Shown: in pieces, positions 24,435 through 32,439 of the stretch | How positions within the stretch are numbered: position 1 is the stretch's first letter | Layout of the letters: each line of letters opens with the position of its first letter | Origin: Bacteroidales bacterium UBA1800 | Lineage (GTDB): Bacteria; Bacteroidota; Bacteroidia; Bacteroidales; VadinHA17 | Reading direction: 5' to 3' | Length of the DNA: 32,439 nucleotides | Assembly: GCA_002319915.1 (NCBI GenBank) | Contig: DCFQ01000082.1 | Span: 1,426-33,864 of the forward strand | Notes under the pieces: generated by a model | The model's input: only the letters and a program-made list of their open reading frames with translations | Database searches by the model: none | What the model was told of the DNA's origin: nothing | Program-made: the position numbers and the translations under genes

Positions 24435-25763
24435 ATGAAAACTTTGATCAAACTATTTGCAGTGGTTATCCTGATTTGTTCAACCACAGGACTTGATGGA
24501 CAGATCAAAATCGACCTTAAGAGAAAGATCAACACACAGCTTAACAACAGGGCGAATCAGAGGACTGACCAGGCCATTAACAAAGGGCTCGATGGAGTCG
24601 AAAAAGGCGCCAAGGATGCCGTTAAAGGCGATAAAAACAAAGACCAGAACCAGAAAGGACAGCAAAACAAGGGTGATAGCCAGGACCAGGAACCGGGTAC
24701 GAAAGATGAACCCGACAAGGGCGACAAATCTGCACCGCAGCAGGAACAGACTTCCCTTGAATCGTATTCAAAGTATGATTTCATCCCGGGGGAGAAGGTG
24801 ATCTTCTATGAAGATTTCAGCCAGGATGCTGTGGGCGATTTCCCGGCCCTCTGGAATACGAACGGTTCTGCAGAGGTGGTCACGACAAATCTTTTCCCGG
24901 GTCACTGGATGAAATTCATTGGCAGGGAAGCCGTTTGGACCGATGCGGTCCTTAAACTGCCTGACAACTATACTATAGAATATGATGTCGTCCCGATAAA
25001 AGGGGAAGAGAACAATATGACAGGCTACTCGATGAGGCTCTTTCAGTGCAATAATGCTAAGGCATTTGATGCCGGTTCTGCACCGGGCAAGGGGGGGTTC
25101 ATATTCATAGTTGAATATTACGGAACACCGAGATACGGCACATGGTTCTTAAATTCGGAATGTTCACAGTCGTCAATTAGCGGGAGCAAGGATGGTGATG
25201 CATTTAAGCAGAAGGTTGATCAGAAATACCACATTGCGATCTGGGTCCAGAAGTCGCGTATCCGCCTGTACCAGGAGCAGGCCAAGATGTTCGACCTTCC
25301 GAAGGCATTTCCTGCCGGATGTCTGAATATGGACAGGCTTAGGTTTGAATATGGGGCATACATGATAACCAACATCAGGATAGCAGTCGGCGCACCTGAC
25401 ATGAGGAACAAGCTTCTTACGGAAGGCAAGCTGGTGAGCTACGGGATCTACTTCGATGTAAACAAGGATGTGGTTAAGCCGGAGTCGTACGGCACACTCA
25501 AGGAGATCGCAGCAGTTCTAACCGAAAACCCTGACGTGAAGGTAAAAATTGTGGGCCATACCGATTCCGACGGGGCAGATGCCGCTAATCTTGAGCTTTC
25601 GAAAAAGAGAGGGGCTGCAGTCAAAAATGAACTGGTGAAGACATTCGGGATCGACGCTTCGAGGCTCGAATCGGATGGCATGGGTGAAACCCAGCCTGTG
25701 GCCACGAACGATTCACCGGCCAACAAGGCGCTTAACCGCAGGGTGGAGTTTATAAAACTCTGA
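24435..25763 (+). CDS. OmpA-family envelope protein with beta-sandwich domain
   Basis: This 442-aa protein has a signal peptide (LIKLFAVVILICSTTGLDGQ, cleavage after about residue 23). A highly charged, Lys/Gln/Asp-rich low-complexity stretch runs from about 28 to 108. A domain at about 117-320 (VIFYEDFSQDAVGDFPALW, YTIEYDVVPIKG, YHIAIWVQKSRIRLYQ) looks like a laminin-G/concanavalin-type beta sandwich. The C-terminal 334-442 segment is an OmpA peptidoglycan-binding domain, with YFDVNKDVVKPES, VKIVGHTDSDG, LSKKRGAAVKNEL and NRRVEFIKL, including the Asp and Arg expected to bind diaminopimelate. It would tether to the cell wall while displaying the middle domain in the periplasm. The DUF4412 gene follows 78 nt downstream and shares a similar post-signal segment. 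Confidence 0.9.
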   Translation: MKTLIKLFAVVILICSTTGLDGQIKIDLKRKINTQLNNRANQRTDQAINKGLDGVEKGAKDAVKGDKNKDQNQKGQQNKGDSQDQEPGTKDEPDKGDKSAPQQEQTSLESYSKYDFIPGEKVIFYEDFSQDAVGDFPALWNTNGSAEVVTTNLFPGHWMKFIGREAVWTDAVLKLPDNYTIEYDVVPIKGEENNMTGYSMRLFQCNNAKAFDAGSAPGKGGFIFIVEYYGTPRYGTWFLNSECSQSSISGSKDGDAFKQKVDQKYHIAIWVQKSRIRLYQEQAKMFDLPKAFPAGCLNMDRLRFEYGAYMITNIRIAVGAPDMRNKLLTEGKLVSYGIYFDVNKDVVKPESYGTLKEIAAVLTENPDVKVKIVGHTDSDGADAANLELSKKRGAAVKNELVKTFGIDASRLESDGMGETQPVATNDSPANKALNRRVEFIKL

Positions 25764-25769
25764 ATTTTA

Positions 25770-25783
25770 ATTATCCGGATAAT
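25770..25783. promoter_or_regulatory. Perfect 14-bp palindrome between the OmpA-family and DUF4412 genes
   Basis: ATTATCCGGATAAT is perfectly self-complementary. Its CCGGATA half (25775-25781) recurs at 25796-25802, 21 bp away, two helical turns on the same face. It could be an operator for the DUF4412 gene. It lacks a T run, so it is not a good terminator. Confidence 0.4.
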
Positions 25784-25841
25784 GCTGATAATTGACCGGA
25801 TATGAAATTAACATTAGATGTAAACCTTAAAGATCTGAAAT

Positions 25842-26723
25842 ATGAAAACAAAATTCATCCTTCTGTCAATAGTAATTAATCTTCTTTTGCCTGGCATGAC
25901 CATGGCTCAGGCCGGTCTTCTTCGCAGGGCAATAAACAGGCAGATAGATCATAAGATAGACTCGGCAGCAGATAGAAAGGCAAAGGAGCAGGCTGCCGAG
26001 AAGCAACAGGGCGGAGCTGCAGACCAGCAGAAGCCGGAACGCGGCCTTTTCGGGGGCAAGATTAATATCAAGCACGATGAGGATTATTCATTTACGGGCC
26101 GGATCTGGTCACAGGTCGAGAACTACAACGACAAGGAGGTAAAGAAATCAGATTATTACACTTATTTCAATACCTCCACCCCCAATGCCGGGATGGAAAT
26201 GAAAATCATCAATCCCGACAAGAAAGAGGAGAACATCCTGACGAAGTTTGTCTTTGACATGAACAACAGGGCCTTCATGATGGTGATGGAAAACGGGACC
26301 GGGATAATTTCCTCAATCCCCGATGATTCAACTCTTAATGCCCAGGCGCAGTCATCGAAAGGTAAGAATAACCAGGAGTATGTAGTTGTGAAAACCGGGA
26401 ATTCAAAATCGATAGCCGGATATAAATGTGACGAGTACAAAGTGACTGAATCCGGCAAGGACGGGTATGCAAATGTATGGATGACAAAGGACATCAAGAT
26501 AAACTCCGACAAAAGGACCTGGGGAAAAACCGGTGTTCCTTCCTACTACGGCTATGAAGGTTTTTCGGGAATGACAATGCTTGCCATGGAATCATTTGAC
26601 AGGAAAAATAACCCTTCATTCAAAATGGAGACAAAGGAGATAAAGGAAAACTTCCCGTACAAGATATCACTGGCAGGTGTGACCTTCATGAAAATGAATT
26701 TCGGGCAGTCCGGGAAGAAATAG
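25842..26723 (+). CDS. DUF4412-domain secreted protein
   Basis: This 293-aa protein has a signal peptide (FILLSIVINLLLPGMTMAQ, cleavage near residue 23). A charged, probably helical stretch follows at about 25-70 (LLRRAINRQIDHKIDSAADR, then an Ala/Gln/Lys-rich run). Residues about 80-290 fit the DUF4412 pattern: strands with YYTYFNTSTPNAGMEMKI, a MNNRAFMMVMENGTG segment, the SKSIAGYKCDEYKVTESGKD core and a VWMTKDIKI strand. The family is common in Bacteroidota envelopes and has no assigned function. The post-signal segment (RRAINRQIDHKIDSAADR) resembles that of the upstream OmpA-family protein (KRKINTQLNNRANQRTDQ), suggesting a shared binding or localisation element. It is convergent with the helicase gene, and a repeat element fills the gap. 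Confidence 0.85.
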   Translation: MKTKFILLSIVINLLLPGMTMAQAGLLRRAINRQIDHKIDSAADRKAKEQAAEKQQGGAADQQKPERGLFGGKINIKHDEDYSFTGRIWSQVENYNDKEVKKSDYYTYFNTSTPNAGMEMKIINPDKKEENILTKFVFDMNNRAFMMVMENGTGIISSIPDDSTLNAQAQSSKGKNNQEYVVVKTGNSKSIAGYKCDEYKVTESGKDGYANVWMTKDIKINSDKRTWGKTGVPSYYGYEGFSGMTMLAMESFDRKNNPSFKMETKEIKENFPYKISLAGVTFMKMNFGQSGKK

Positions 26724-26732
26724 GTTTTAAGA

Positions 26733-26806
26733 ACTTTCACAGAGAGCACAGAGAAAAGTAATATCCTCTGTAACCCTCGGTGTCTACTCGGAGTTCTCCG
26801 TGAAAC
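26733..26806. repeat. Dispersed CACRGAG element, copy C (imperfect inverted repeat)
   Basis: The left part has CACAGAG at 26738-26744 and 26747-26753. The right part, read on the minus strand, begins with CACGGAG (26796-26802) followed by further variants at 9-11-bp spacing. The element occupies nearly the whole 90-bp convergent gap between the DUF4412 and helicase genes, where it could serve as a two-way transcript end. Confidence 0.75.
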
Positions 26807-26813
26807 CAAAGTA

Positions 26814-29090
26814 TTAAAGAAGCTTCTTCAGCTTTGCAAACCTGAGAAGAAGCTTCTTGGACCCATGGTTTTCAAATTCGACAGTTGCAGTCGTATTTGG
26901 TGGCTGGCCTTCGAGGCTGGCGATGGTGCCGTTGCCAAAGCGTTCATGATTGACCCGGTCGCCGATTGAATAGTCTACAGAGCCTGAGGCTCTTTCAGGC
27001 GCGGCCGGATTGCCCTGGGAATTTCCGAACTTTTTGAACCTGGGAGAAGGAACCAGCGGACGACTTTCAGCAGTGGTTATTGCCTGCCTGGACGCTTCGG
27101 GCCGTTTCCCCTGGAATGGTCTGCCGCCAGTCTGGGGATAATCGAGGAACCGCTGATCGAGTTCCAAAAGAAACCTGCTAGGATTGCTTCTTTCGAGGTT
27201 CCCCCATTTGTAACGGTTGAGTGCATAGCTCAGGGTAGCCATCTTCTCGGCCCTGGTCAATGCGACATAAAAAAGTCTTCTTTCCTCCTCGAGCTCTCTT
27301 GGATTTGCTGCCGAAAGAGGAGAGGGGAACAGGGTATCTTCCATACCGGCTATATATATGTGCTTGAATTCAAGCCCTTTCGCGGAATGCATTGTCATCA
27401 AGGTCACTTTGTCGCGATCCTCCTCTTTTTCATTGTCCTGGTCTGTGAGAAGGGCGACGCTCGCCATGTATGCCTCGAGGGTTGAGGGCTCGCCGTTGGT
27501 CTCGGCCGATTCGGTAAAGACCTTGATCCCGTTAAGGAGCTCCTCGAGGTTCTCGTACCTGCTTACCTCCTCCGGCGATGTTCCTTCCCTCAGCTCTTTC
27601 ATTATCCCTGATGCCATTGCGATCTCCCTTGCCTTGGAGAAGGCGTCCGTGTTGTCGAGGCCTGTCCGGAGCTGATTCACCAGTGCGGTAAAACCTTCAA
27701 GCTTTTTGGCTGTGCCGGCATTGAAGACCTGGAAGGAATGGCCGGCCAGTATCTTCCAGGCACTGACATTACTGGAAATGCTAAGTTCAAGGAGCTTCTG
27801 GATGGTCGTATCGCCGATGCCCCGCTTGGGATAGTTGATCACCCGTTTGAGGGCCTCCTCGTCTTCAGGGTTTATCGCCATCCTGAAATAGGAGAGGATG
27901 TCCTTGATCTCCTTGCGTTCGTAGAATGAAAGGCCGCCGTATATTTTATACGGAATATTCTTGCGGCGGAGTGTTTCCTCAAAAATCCTTGATTGGGCGT
28001 TTGTCCTGTACAGGATGGCAAAATCCGACCAGTTCAGCCTCAGGGAGAACCGCTTGTCAAAAATATCCGACGAGATATTGAAGCCTTCTTCCGAATCGGT
28101 CATCGACTGAATTACCTGGATCTTTTCCCCGTGCTCGTTCTCTGAAAAGACCTTCTTGCGAATCTGTCCCTCGTTGTTTGATATTACTGCGTTGGCAGCA
28201 TCAACAATGGTTTGAGTTGAACGGTAATTTTGCTCGAGCTTGAACAACCGGTAATCGGCATAGTCGTTCTGGAATTCCAGGATGTTCTCGATACGCGCCC
28301 CCCTGAAGGAGTAAATGCTCTGGGCGTCGTCGCCGACAACGCAAATATTGTTATGGGCTGCAGCAAGCTTCTTTACAATAAGGTACTGGGAATAGTTGGT
28401 GTCCTGGTATTCATCCACGAGAACATATCTGAACTTTTCCTGGTAATGCTCAAGGACATCGGGAAAGTCGCGGAACAGAATGTTGGTATATAGGAGCAGA
28501 TCGTCGAAATCCATGGCATTTGCCTTGAAGCACCTGGCGGAGTAGATCTTGTAGATCTCGGCCATCAGAGGCATCCTCGATGCTTTGTCGTGCTCCTGCA
28601 TTCCGGCGTCGGTGGCGTAGATCCCTGCTGTTACGAGGTTATTCTTTGCGGTGGATATGCGGGATGCGATCACTCCCGGCTTATAAATGTTATCATCGAG
28701 GTTCTGCTCCCGGATGATTGTCCTGATAAGGCTTCTTGAGTCGGAAGAATCGTAGATCGTGAAATTCTGCCTGAAGCCCAGCCTTGAACCTTCCAGCCTG
28801 AGGATCCTTGCGAATATCGAATGGAACGTTCCCATCCACAGGTATCTTGCAGCTTCGGGATCGACGAGCCTGCAGATCCTATCCTTCATCTCGCGGGCAG
28901 CCTTGTTTGTAAAAGTAAGGGCAAGGATCTTCCCTGCCGGAACTCCCTTGTTGAGAAGATGTGCAATCCGGTAAGTCAGGACCCTGGTCTTACCGGCCCC
29001 GGCGCCAGCAATTACCAGTGCCGGACCTTCGGTATTGATAACTGCCTGCCTCTGAGCCTCATTAAGCTCTTTTAAATAATCGTGGTCCAT
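26814..29090 (-). CDS. pcrA: UvrD/PcrA-type superfamily 1A DNA helicase
   Basis: This 758-aa 3'-5' DNA helicase acts in nucleotide excision repair, mismatch repair and removal of recombinase or stalled polymerase. The open frame extends to 29159, but the ATG at 29090 gives the standard beginning LKELNEAQRQAV. The extra upstream residues look non-homologous and span a TAAATTTG -7-like box. Motifs in order are GAGAGKT (Walker A, residues 29-35), VDEYQDTN (Walker B), GDDAQSIYSFRGA, LEQNYRST, TMHSAKGLEF and EEERRLFYVALTRAE. The C-terminal end (YSIGDRVNHERFGNGTIASL and following) is the Tudor-like domain of PcrA/UvrD that contacts RNA polymerase. Length and order are normal, and no helicase motif is lost. 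It is most likely the chromosomal housekeeping copy. Confidence 0.96.
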   Translation of the reverse strand: MDHDYLKELNEAQRQAVINTEGPALVIAGAGAGKTRVLTYRIAHLLNKGVPAGKILALTFTNKAAREMKDRICRLVDPEAARYLWMGTFHSIFARILRLEGSRLGFRQNFTIYDSSDSRSLIRTIIREQNLDDNIYKPGVIASRISTAKNNLVTAGIYATDAGMQEHDKASRMPLMAEIYKIYSARCFKANAMDFDDLLLYTNILFRDFPDVLEHYQEKFRYVLVDEYQDTNYSQYLIVKKLAAAHNNICVVGDDAQSIYSFRGARIENILEFQNDYADYRLFKLEQNYRSTQTIVDAANAVISNNEGQIRKKVFSENEHGEKIQVIQSMTDSEEGFNISSDIFDKRFSLRLNWSDFAILYRTNAQSRIFEETLRRKNIPYKIYGGLSFYERKEIKDILSYFRMAINPEDEEALKRVINYPKRGIGDTTIQKLLELSISSNVSAWKILAGHSFQVFNAGTAKKLEGFTALVNQLRTGLDNTDAFSKAREIAMASGIMKELREGTSPEEVSRYENLEELLNGIKVFTESAETNGEPSTLEAYMASVALLTDQDNEKEEDRDKVTLMTMHSAKGLEFKHIYIAGMEDTLFPSPLSAANPRELEEERRLFYVALTRAEKMATLSYALNRYKWGNLERSNPSRFLLELDQRFLDYPQTGGRPFQGKRPEASRQAITTAESRPLVPSPRFKKFGNSQGNPAAPERASGSVDYSIGDRVNHERFGNGTIASLEGQPPNTTATVEFENHGSKKLLLRFAKLKKLL

Positions 29091-29123
29091 ATTTCTTACA
29101 GAATTACAGCGTAACGGGTGACG

Positions 29124-29131
29124 CAAATTTA
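29124..29131 (-). promoter_or_regulatory. -7 box upstream of the helicase gene
   Basis: On the minus strand this reads TAAATTTG, an exact TAnnTTTG match, 33 nt before the chosen start at 29090. No good TTG was found at the expected distance upstream, so the call rests on the -7 element and its position. It supports the downstream start. Confidence 0.4.
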
Positions 29132-29455
29132 ATAAATAACAGGGAAAGGAATCCTCCATTCGAAGAAGTTGAAATTATTTATTAACAACAGTAAATACCC
29201 TTCCGGAATGTATGTAAAGGTGCCGGCAGGATATACTAAGCATCATGTAACATCCAGATAATTAATACTTCACATTTTTACATGAACTGAGTTGATCCCT
29301 GTGAGAAACCGAAAGGGCATGTTAAGATCTGCATACCGGTACTGGACGTGAAAGTTGGTAAGATATCATGTTTTATAAATTCGTATTTCTGTTGTTTCTA
29401 TTTTTATCATCTTTAGTGCCTGACAAGTAAATCCTTTTTATTCTGACACAGTCCA
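29132..29455. other. Intergenic region between helicase and CotH-like gene
   Basis: This divergent gap of about 320 bp has no credible gene. It is AT-rich, particularly close to the CotH-like start. I see no repeat element, strong hairpin or full-consensus promoter; a TATTTTTA near 29399 is one mismatch from a -7 box without a clear partner. Confidence 0.4.
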
Positions 29456-31069
29456 ATGGGAAAAACTGAATTGCTGCTGGTTGCCGGATTATTCACCAAT
29501 ATGCTGGCCTTTGGCCAGGGAGGAGGGCTTTCAAATTTCGACAGCAACCTCCCTCTGGTCTCGATTGAGACCTACGGTGCCGACATCGTCGACGAGCCCA
29601 AGATAAGGGCGCATATGGGGATAATTAACAATGCAAACGGGATCAACAATATCTCTGATCCCTTCAACGAATACGACGGGATAATCGGGATCGAGATCAG
29701 GGGATCCTCTTCGAGCCTTTTCGAAAAAAAGAGCTATGGAATTGAGACCAGGAATGACGACAATTCGAACAATAACGTCCCATTGCTGGGGCTTCCGAAA
29801 GAAAATGACTGGGTCCTCTACGGGCCTTATTCCGACAAGAGCCTGATAAGGAATGCACTGGCCTACACGCTCGGCAACGATCTTGGGAAGTGGAACCCTC
29901 ATGTGAGGTACACAGAGCTTTACATAAACGGGGAATACAGTGGAGTGTATGTCCTCATTGAAAAGATAAAGCGCGATAAGCACAGGCTTGACATCACAAA
30001 AATGAATCCCATGCAGATATCAGGAGACAGCCTTACCGGTGGATACCTGCTCAGTGTTGACCGGTCATCCTACCTCTACTGGATATCCCCGTACCCGGGA
30101 AAGACCGGCCTCAATATCTATATCAATTGCCTTTACCCGGAATATACCAGTATCGCTCCTGAACAGTTCGCCTACATAAAAGAATACATCACGTCGTTCG
30201 AAGGAGCGCTCCTCAGCGAGGATTACAGTGACCCGATAAAGGGCTACAGGCCTTATGTTGATGTGAACTCATTCGCGAAATATTTCCTGGTGAATGAGCT
30301 GAGCCGGAATATTGACGCGTACCGGCTCAGCACGTTCATGTATAAGGACAGGAATGCCAGGCTGGAAATGGGCCCGCTCTGGGATTATGACCTGGCCTTC
30401 GGAAATGCCGATTACTATGAGGGATATAACCCTGAGGGCTGGGTGATATATGATGATTACCTGCAGGGCGACGACATTGATGTCCCGGTGTGGTGGGAAC
30501 GTCTCAGGACAGACCTTTATTTCAACCTCGCAGTAAAGACGCAGTGGAACCTGCTGAGGAAAGGACCTTTTGCGAAGGATCACATCTTTGGGATTATTGA
30601 TTCGCTAAGTACACTTGTCAGTTCCGCGGAAAAAAGGAATTTTGAGAAGTTCCAGATCCTTGGTTCTTATGTCTGGCCAAATTACTTCGTAGCAGAAACT
30701 TATGAACAGGAGATCAATTATTTGAAGAACTGGATATCCGACCGGATTGACTGGCTGGATTCAGAGATCGCCCTTATTACTTCTGTTGGTGAGATTGAAG
30801 GGATAAATGCATTCGAAACGTTTGCATTTCCAAATCCTTCCGCAGACCAGGTCACGATCCGGATGATGGTAGAACGACCCGTAAAGATTGACCTTGTCAT
30901 TACCGATCTCCTCGGCCATGTCATATATGAGCAGGAAAAGCTATGCCCGGAAGGGAAGAATGATTTTACAGTGCCCGGAACCGAATTTGGTGCCCGGTCA
31001 GGCATTTTTGTTTACCAGCTGAGGGTTAACAATAAAAGTATATTTTCAGGCAAGTTAATCAGAAAATAA
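29456..31069 (+). CDS. CotH-kinase-like secreted protein with T9SS type A sorting domain
   Basis: This 537-aa protein has a signal peptide (LLLVAGLFTNMLAFGQ, cleavage near residue 21). The main domain, about 35-440, follows the CotH family, first defined by spore-coat kinase CotH: IEIRGSSSSLFEKKSYGIET, the LPKENDWVLYGPYSDKSLIRN block, YTELYINGEYSGVYVLIEKI, then FLVNELSRNIDAYRLSTFMY and LEMGPLWDYDLAFGN, where the DYD is the expected metal-binding motif. The last roughly 85 residues (FPNPSADQVTIRM, ITDLLGHVIYE, GIFVYQLRVNNKSIFSGKLI) are a type A C-terminal domain for type IX secretion and surface attachment. Kinase-like activity on proteins or another substrate is possible but unproven. The next gene starts 40 nt downstream, so the two are probably co-transcribed. 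Confidence 0.92.
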   Translation: MGKTELLLVAGLFTNMLAFGQGGGLSNFDSNLPLVSIETYGADIVDEPKIRAHMGIINNANGINNISDPFNEYDGIIGIEIRGSSSSLFEKKSYGIETRNDDNSNNNVPLLGLPKENDWVLYGPYSDKSLIRNALAYTLGNDLGKWNPHVRYTELYINGEYSGVYVLIEKIKRDKHRLDITKMNPMQISGDSLTGGYLLSVDRSSYLYWISPYPGKTGLNIYINCLYPEYTSIAPEQFAYIKEYITSFEGALLSEDYSDPIKGYRPYVDVNSFAKYFLVNELSRNIDAYRLSTFMYKDRNARLEMGPLWDYDLAFGNADYYEGYNPEGWVIYDDYLQGDDIDVPVWWERLRTDLYFNLAVKTQWNLLRKGPFAKDHIFGIIDSLSTLVSSAEKRNFEKFQILGSYVWPNYFVAETYEQEINYLKNWISDRIDWLDSEIALITSVGEIEGINAFETFAFPNPSADQVTIRMMVERPVKIDLVITDLLGHVIYEQEKLCPEGKNDFTVPGTEFGARSGIFVYQLRVNNKSIFSGKLIRK

Positions 31070-31109
31070 AATCCGGATTCCTCCGTTGTTCTGGATGAAG
31101 GTTTAGTTC

Positions 31110-32354
31110 ATGAAAAACAGTAATTTACTGCTGCGGTTTCTGCTTATAAACGTGATGATTCTTTTGTCCGGCTACAGTTTCGGTCAGCTTTCTGCGCCGG
31201 GTGCCGATGCCGTGAGGTATTCTTCCTATACAACGGGAACAGGTGCAAGAGATCCCATTTTTATTTTCTGCAACGCTTCGGGTGCTGTTAAGGGAGCCCT
31301 TACCGCTGTAAGCCCGGGGGGAACGGGTCCATACGACTTCTCGTGGTACAGGTGGAGCGATGTCACCCGGTCATTCTCTGTTGCTGTGAAAACCGAAGCG
31401 AATGTGATGAGCTCTTCCATAAACAATCTTGACCAGGGGGGCTACAGGGTAAACATAAATGATGAGCATGGTTTCAGCACATCGCTTACGGGGTGGGTCT
31501 TTCTTGACACACCTCATGCCCTCGCAAAGCTTCAGAACCGGACATGCGAGTATGTCGCTCTGAGCGGGACAGCTGCCGTCGATACTTTTTTTTACAGTAA
31601 CCCGACTACCGGCCAGCAGATAAGGCTTCCTGACAAGGTGAAGTTCCTGTGGTCATCCGACCCGGAGTCATCGATCCCTTACCCCGACATTGAGCTTAAT
31701 CCCCAGACATTCAACCCGCCGCTTGTCGATGTCACATACAAGCTAGCGGTTACCGATAGCTTTACATGTGTGAGCGAATCCTCATTCTTCTACGAATCCA
31801 TACATGTCAAGGCAGATTTCACCGTGAGCCCCCAGCAGGGAGGAGCACCACTGGAGGTGTCATTTACCAATAAATCGATAAGGGCCGAGATCTGCAAGTG
31901 GGAATTCGGCGACGATTCGACATCTTCCGAGATTGACCCTCCGCCACATACATATTACATCCCGGGCGATTACTCCGTCAAGCTTACGATAGAGAGTTCA
32001 CTCCACTGCATCGATTCAACCAGGTTCGACAAGATAGCCGTTGATAAGTCGGACCTCCAGATACCCAATGTGTTTACCCCAAACGGCGACGGTCTGAATG
32101 ATATGTTCACCGTGGTAAAAACATCCCTGAGATGGATTAAGGTGGATATTTTCAGCAGGGCGGGCATAAGCGTCTACAGCTTTCACGGTGAAGGCGAGGT
32201 GCTGAAAGACTGGACAGGCTGGGACGGGAATATAAATAACACATCCCTGAAGGCGAGCCCGGGGGTATACTTCTATATCATCAAGGCCCAGGGATGGGAC
32301 GAGATCAGATATACCGGGAAGGATTACAGGGGATTTGTTTACCTGTACAGGTAA
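31110..32354 (+). CDS. PKD-domain secreted protein with T9SS type B (gliding-motility-associated) C-terminal domain
   Basis: This 414-aa protein has a signal peptide (LLLRFLLINVMILLSGYSFGQ, cleavage near residue 26). An N-terminal beta-rich region of about 27-230 is not assigned. A PKD domain follows at about 232-312: ADFTVSPQQGGAPLEVSFTN, a KWEFGDDSTS segment and the HTYYIPGDYSVKLTI signature. The last roughly 95 residues (VFTPNGDGLNDMF, VDIFSRAGISVYS, GWDGNINN, ASPGVYFYIIKAQGWD, YRGFVYLYR) are the CHU_C/type B sorting domain of type IX secretion. The protein is probably exported to the cell surface or medium. No catalytic domain was seen. It likely pairs with the CotH-like gene just upstream. 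Confidence 0.92.
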   Translation: MKNSNLLLRFLLINVMILLSGYSFGQLSAPGADAVRYSSYTTGTGARDPIFIFCNASGAVKGALTAVSPGGTGPYDFSWYRWSDVTRSFSVAVKTEANVMSSSINNLDQGGYRVNINDEHGFSTSLTGWVFLDTPHALAKLQNRTCEYVALSGTAAVDTFFYSNPTTGQQIRLPDKVKFLWSSDPESSIPYPDIELNPQTFNPPLVDVTYKLAVTDSFTCVSESSFFYESIHVKADFTVSPQQGGAPLEVSFTNKSIRAEICKWEFGDDSTSSEIDPPPHTYYIPGDYSVKLTIESSLHCIDSTRFDKIAVDKSDLQIPNVFTPNGDGLNDMFTVVKTSLRWIKVDIFSRAGISVYSFHGEGEVLKDWTGWDGNINNTSLKASPGVYFYIIKAQGWDEIRYTGKDYRGFVYLYR

Positions 32355-32362
32355 GTCAGCTT

Positions 32363-32418
32363 GTTTACTGGTTCACTGGTTTACTGGTTCACTGGTTTAC
32401 TGGTTTACTGGTTCACTG
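32363..32418. repeat. Seven-copy octamer tandem repeat GTTYACTG
   Basis: Seven perfect-length octamers run without gaps, alternating at the third base: GTTTACTG, GTTCACTG, GTTTACTG, GTTCACTG, GTTTACTG, GTTTACTG, GTTCACTG. The array begins 9 nt after the stop of the PKD gene and ends near the window edge. There are no unique spacers between units. Confidence 0.9.
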
Positions 32419-32439
32419 GTTTTCCCGGTTTTAGGTTTC

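Noticed and set aside
29091..29159. Upstream start of the helicase at 29159
   Set aside because: The extra 23 residues do not resemble UvrD/PcrA N-termini and cover a -7-like box; the normal beginning is at 29090.
32363..32418. Possible CRISPR array
   Set aside because: The units are 8 bp and directly adjacent with no unique spacers, and no cas genes are present; it is a simple tandem repeat.

Overview
The window looks like chromosomal DNA from a free-living or environmental member of the Bacteroidota, probably Bacteroidales/Marinilabiliales-like. The evidence is a SusC/SusD outer-membrane pair, type IX secretion tails of both type A and type B, DUF4412 and OmpA-family envelope proteins, and several promoters of the Bacteroidota form TTG/TTTG-N17-22-TAnnTTTG. 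No rRNA, tRNA, transposase, phage gene or CRISPR array was recognised.

Region 1 (1-3894, minus strand) is a tight three-gene operon. It encodes a CRTAC1-type seven-repeat FG-GAP lipoprotein with an ASPIC/UnbV tail, a PD40/HzsA-like propeller protein with one C-terminal CxxCH heme site, and a YVTN propeller protein with one N-terminal CxxCH heme site that runs off the left edge. A 718-bp divergent regulatory region follows.

Region 2 (4511-21426) is the main locus. One SusC (4613-7798) is followed by SusD1, a 1097-aa double-propeller VCBS/UnbV lipoprotein, a FISUMP-domain protein, SusD2, a second double-propeller lipoprotein (1098 aa), an opposing small lipoprotein, and SusD3. A SusD-VCBS pair has been duplicated in tandem, and a third SusD carries a 50-residue insert that resembles a CBM5/12-type sugar-binding module. 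No hydrolase, lyase, sulfatase or peptidase is present, so this is a capture-and-import locus without recognisable degradative enzymes. A strong intrinsic terminator separates SusC-SusD1 from the first VCBS gene, which has its own promoter-like boxes.

Region 3 (21427-29090) holds housekeeping and envelope genes: thiamine pyrophosphokinase, a seven-helix membrane protein with a LuxR-type DNA-binding tail facing a divergent membrane protein across two matching operator-like palindromes, an OmpA-family protein, a DUF4412 protein and a UvrD/PcrA helicase. The gaps contain heptamer tandem repeats, GC-rich palindromes, and three copies of a dispersed element built from CACRGAG heptamers spaced about one DNA turn apart.

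Region 4 (29456-32439) has two secreted proteins, a CotH-like protein with a type A sorting tail and a PKD protein with a type B sorting tail, followed by a seven-copy octamer tandem repeat at the right edge.

My working model is that the SusC pore is served by alternative SusD lids and large calcium-stabilised surface propellers that bind a complex substrate, with the divergent heme/propeller operon as a possible functional partner. That model is inference; the gene content and repeats are read directly from the sequence.
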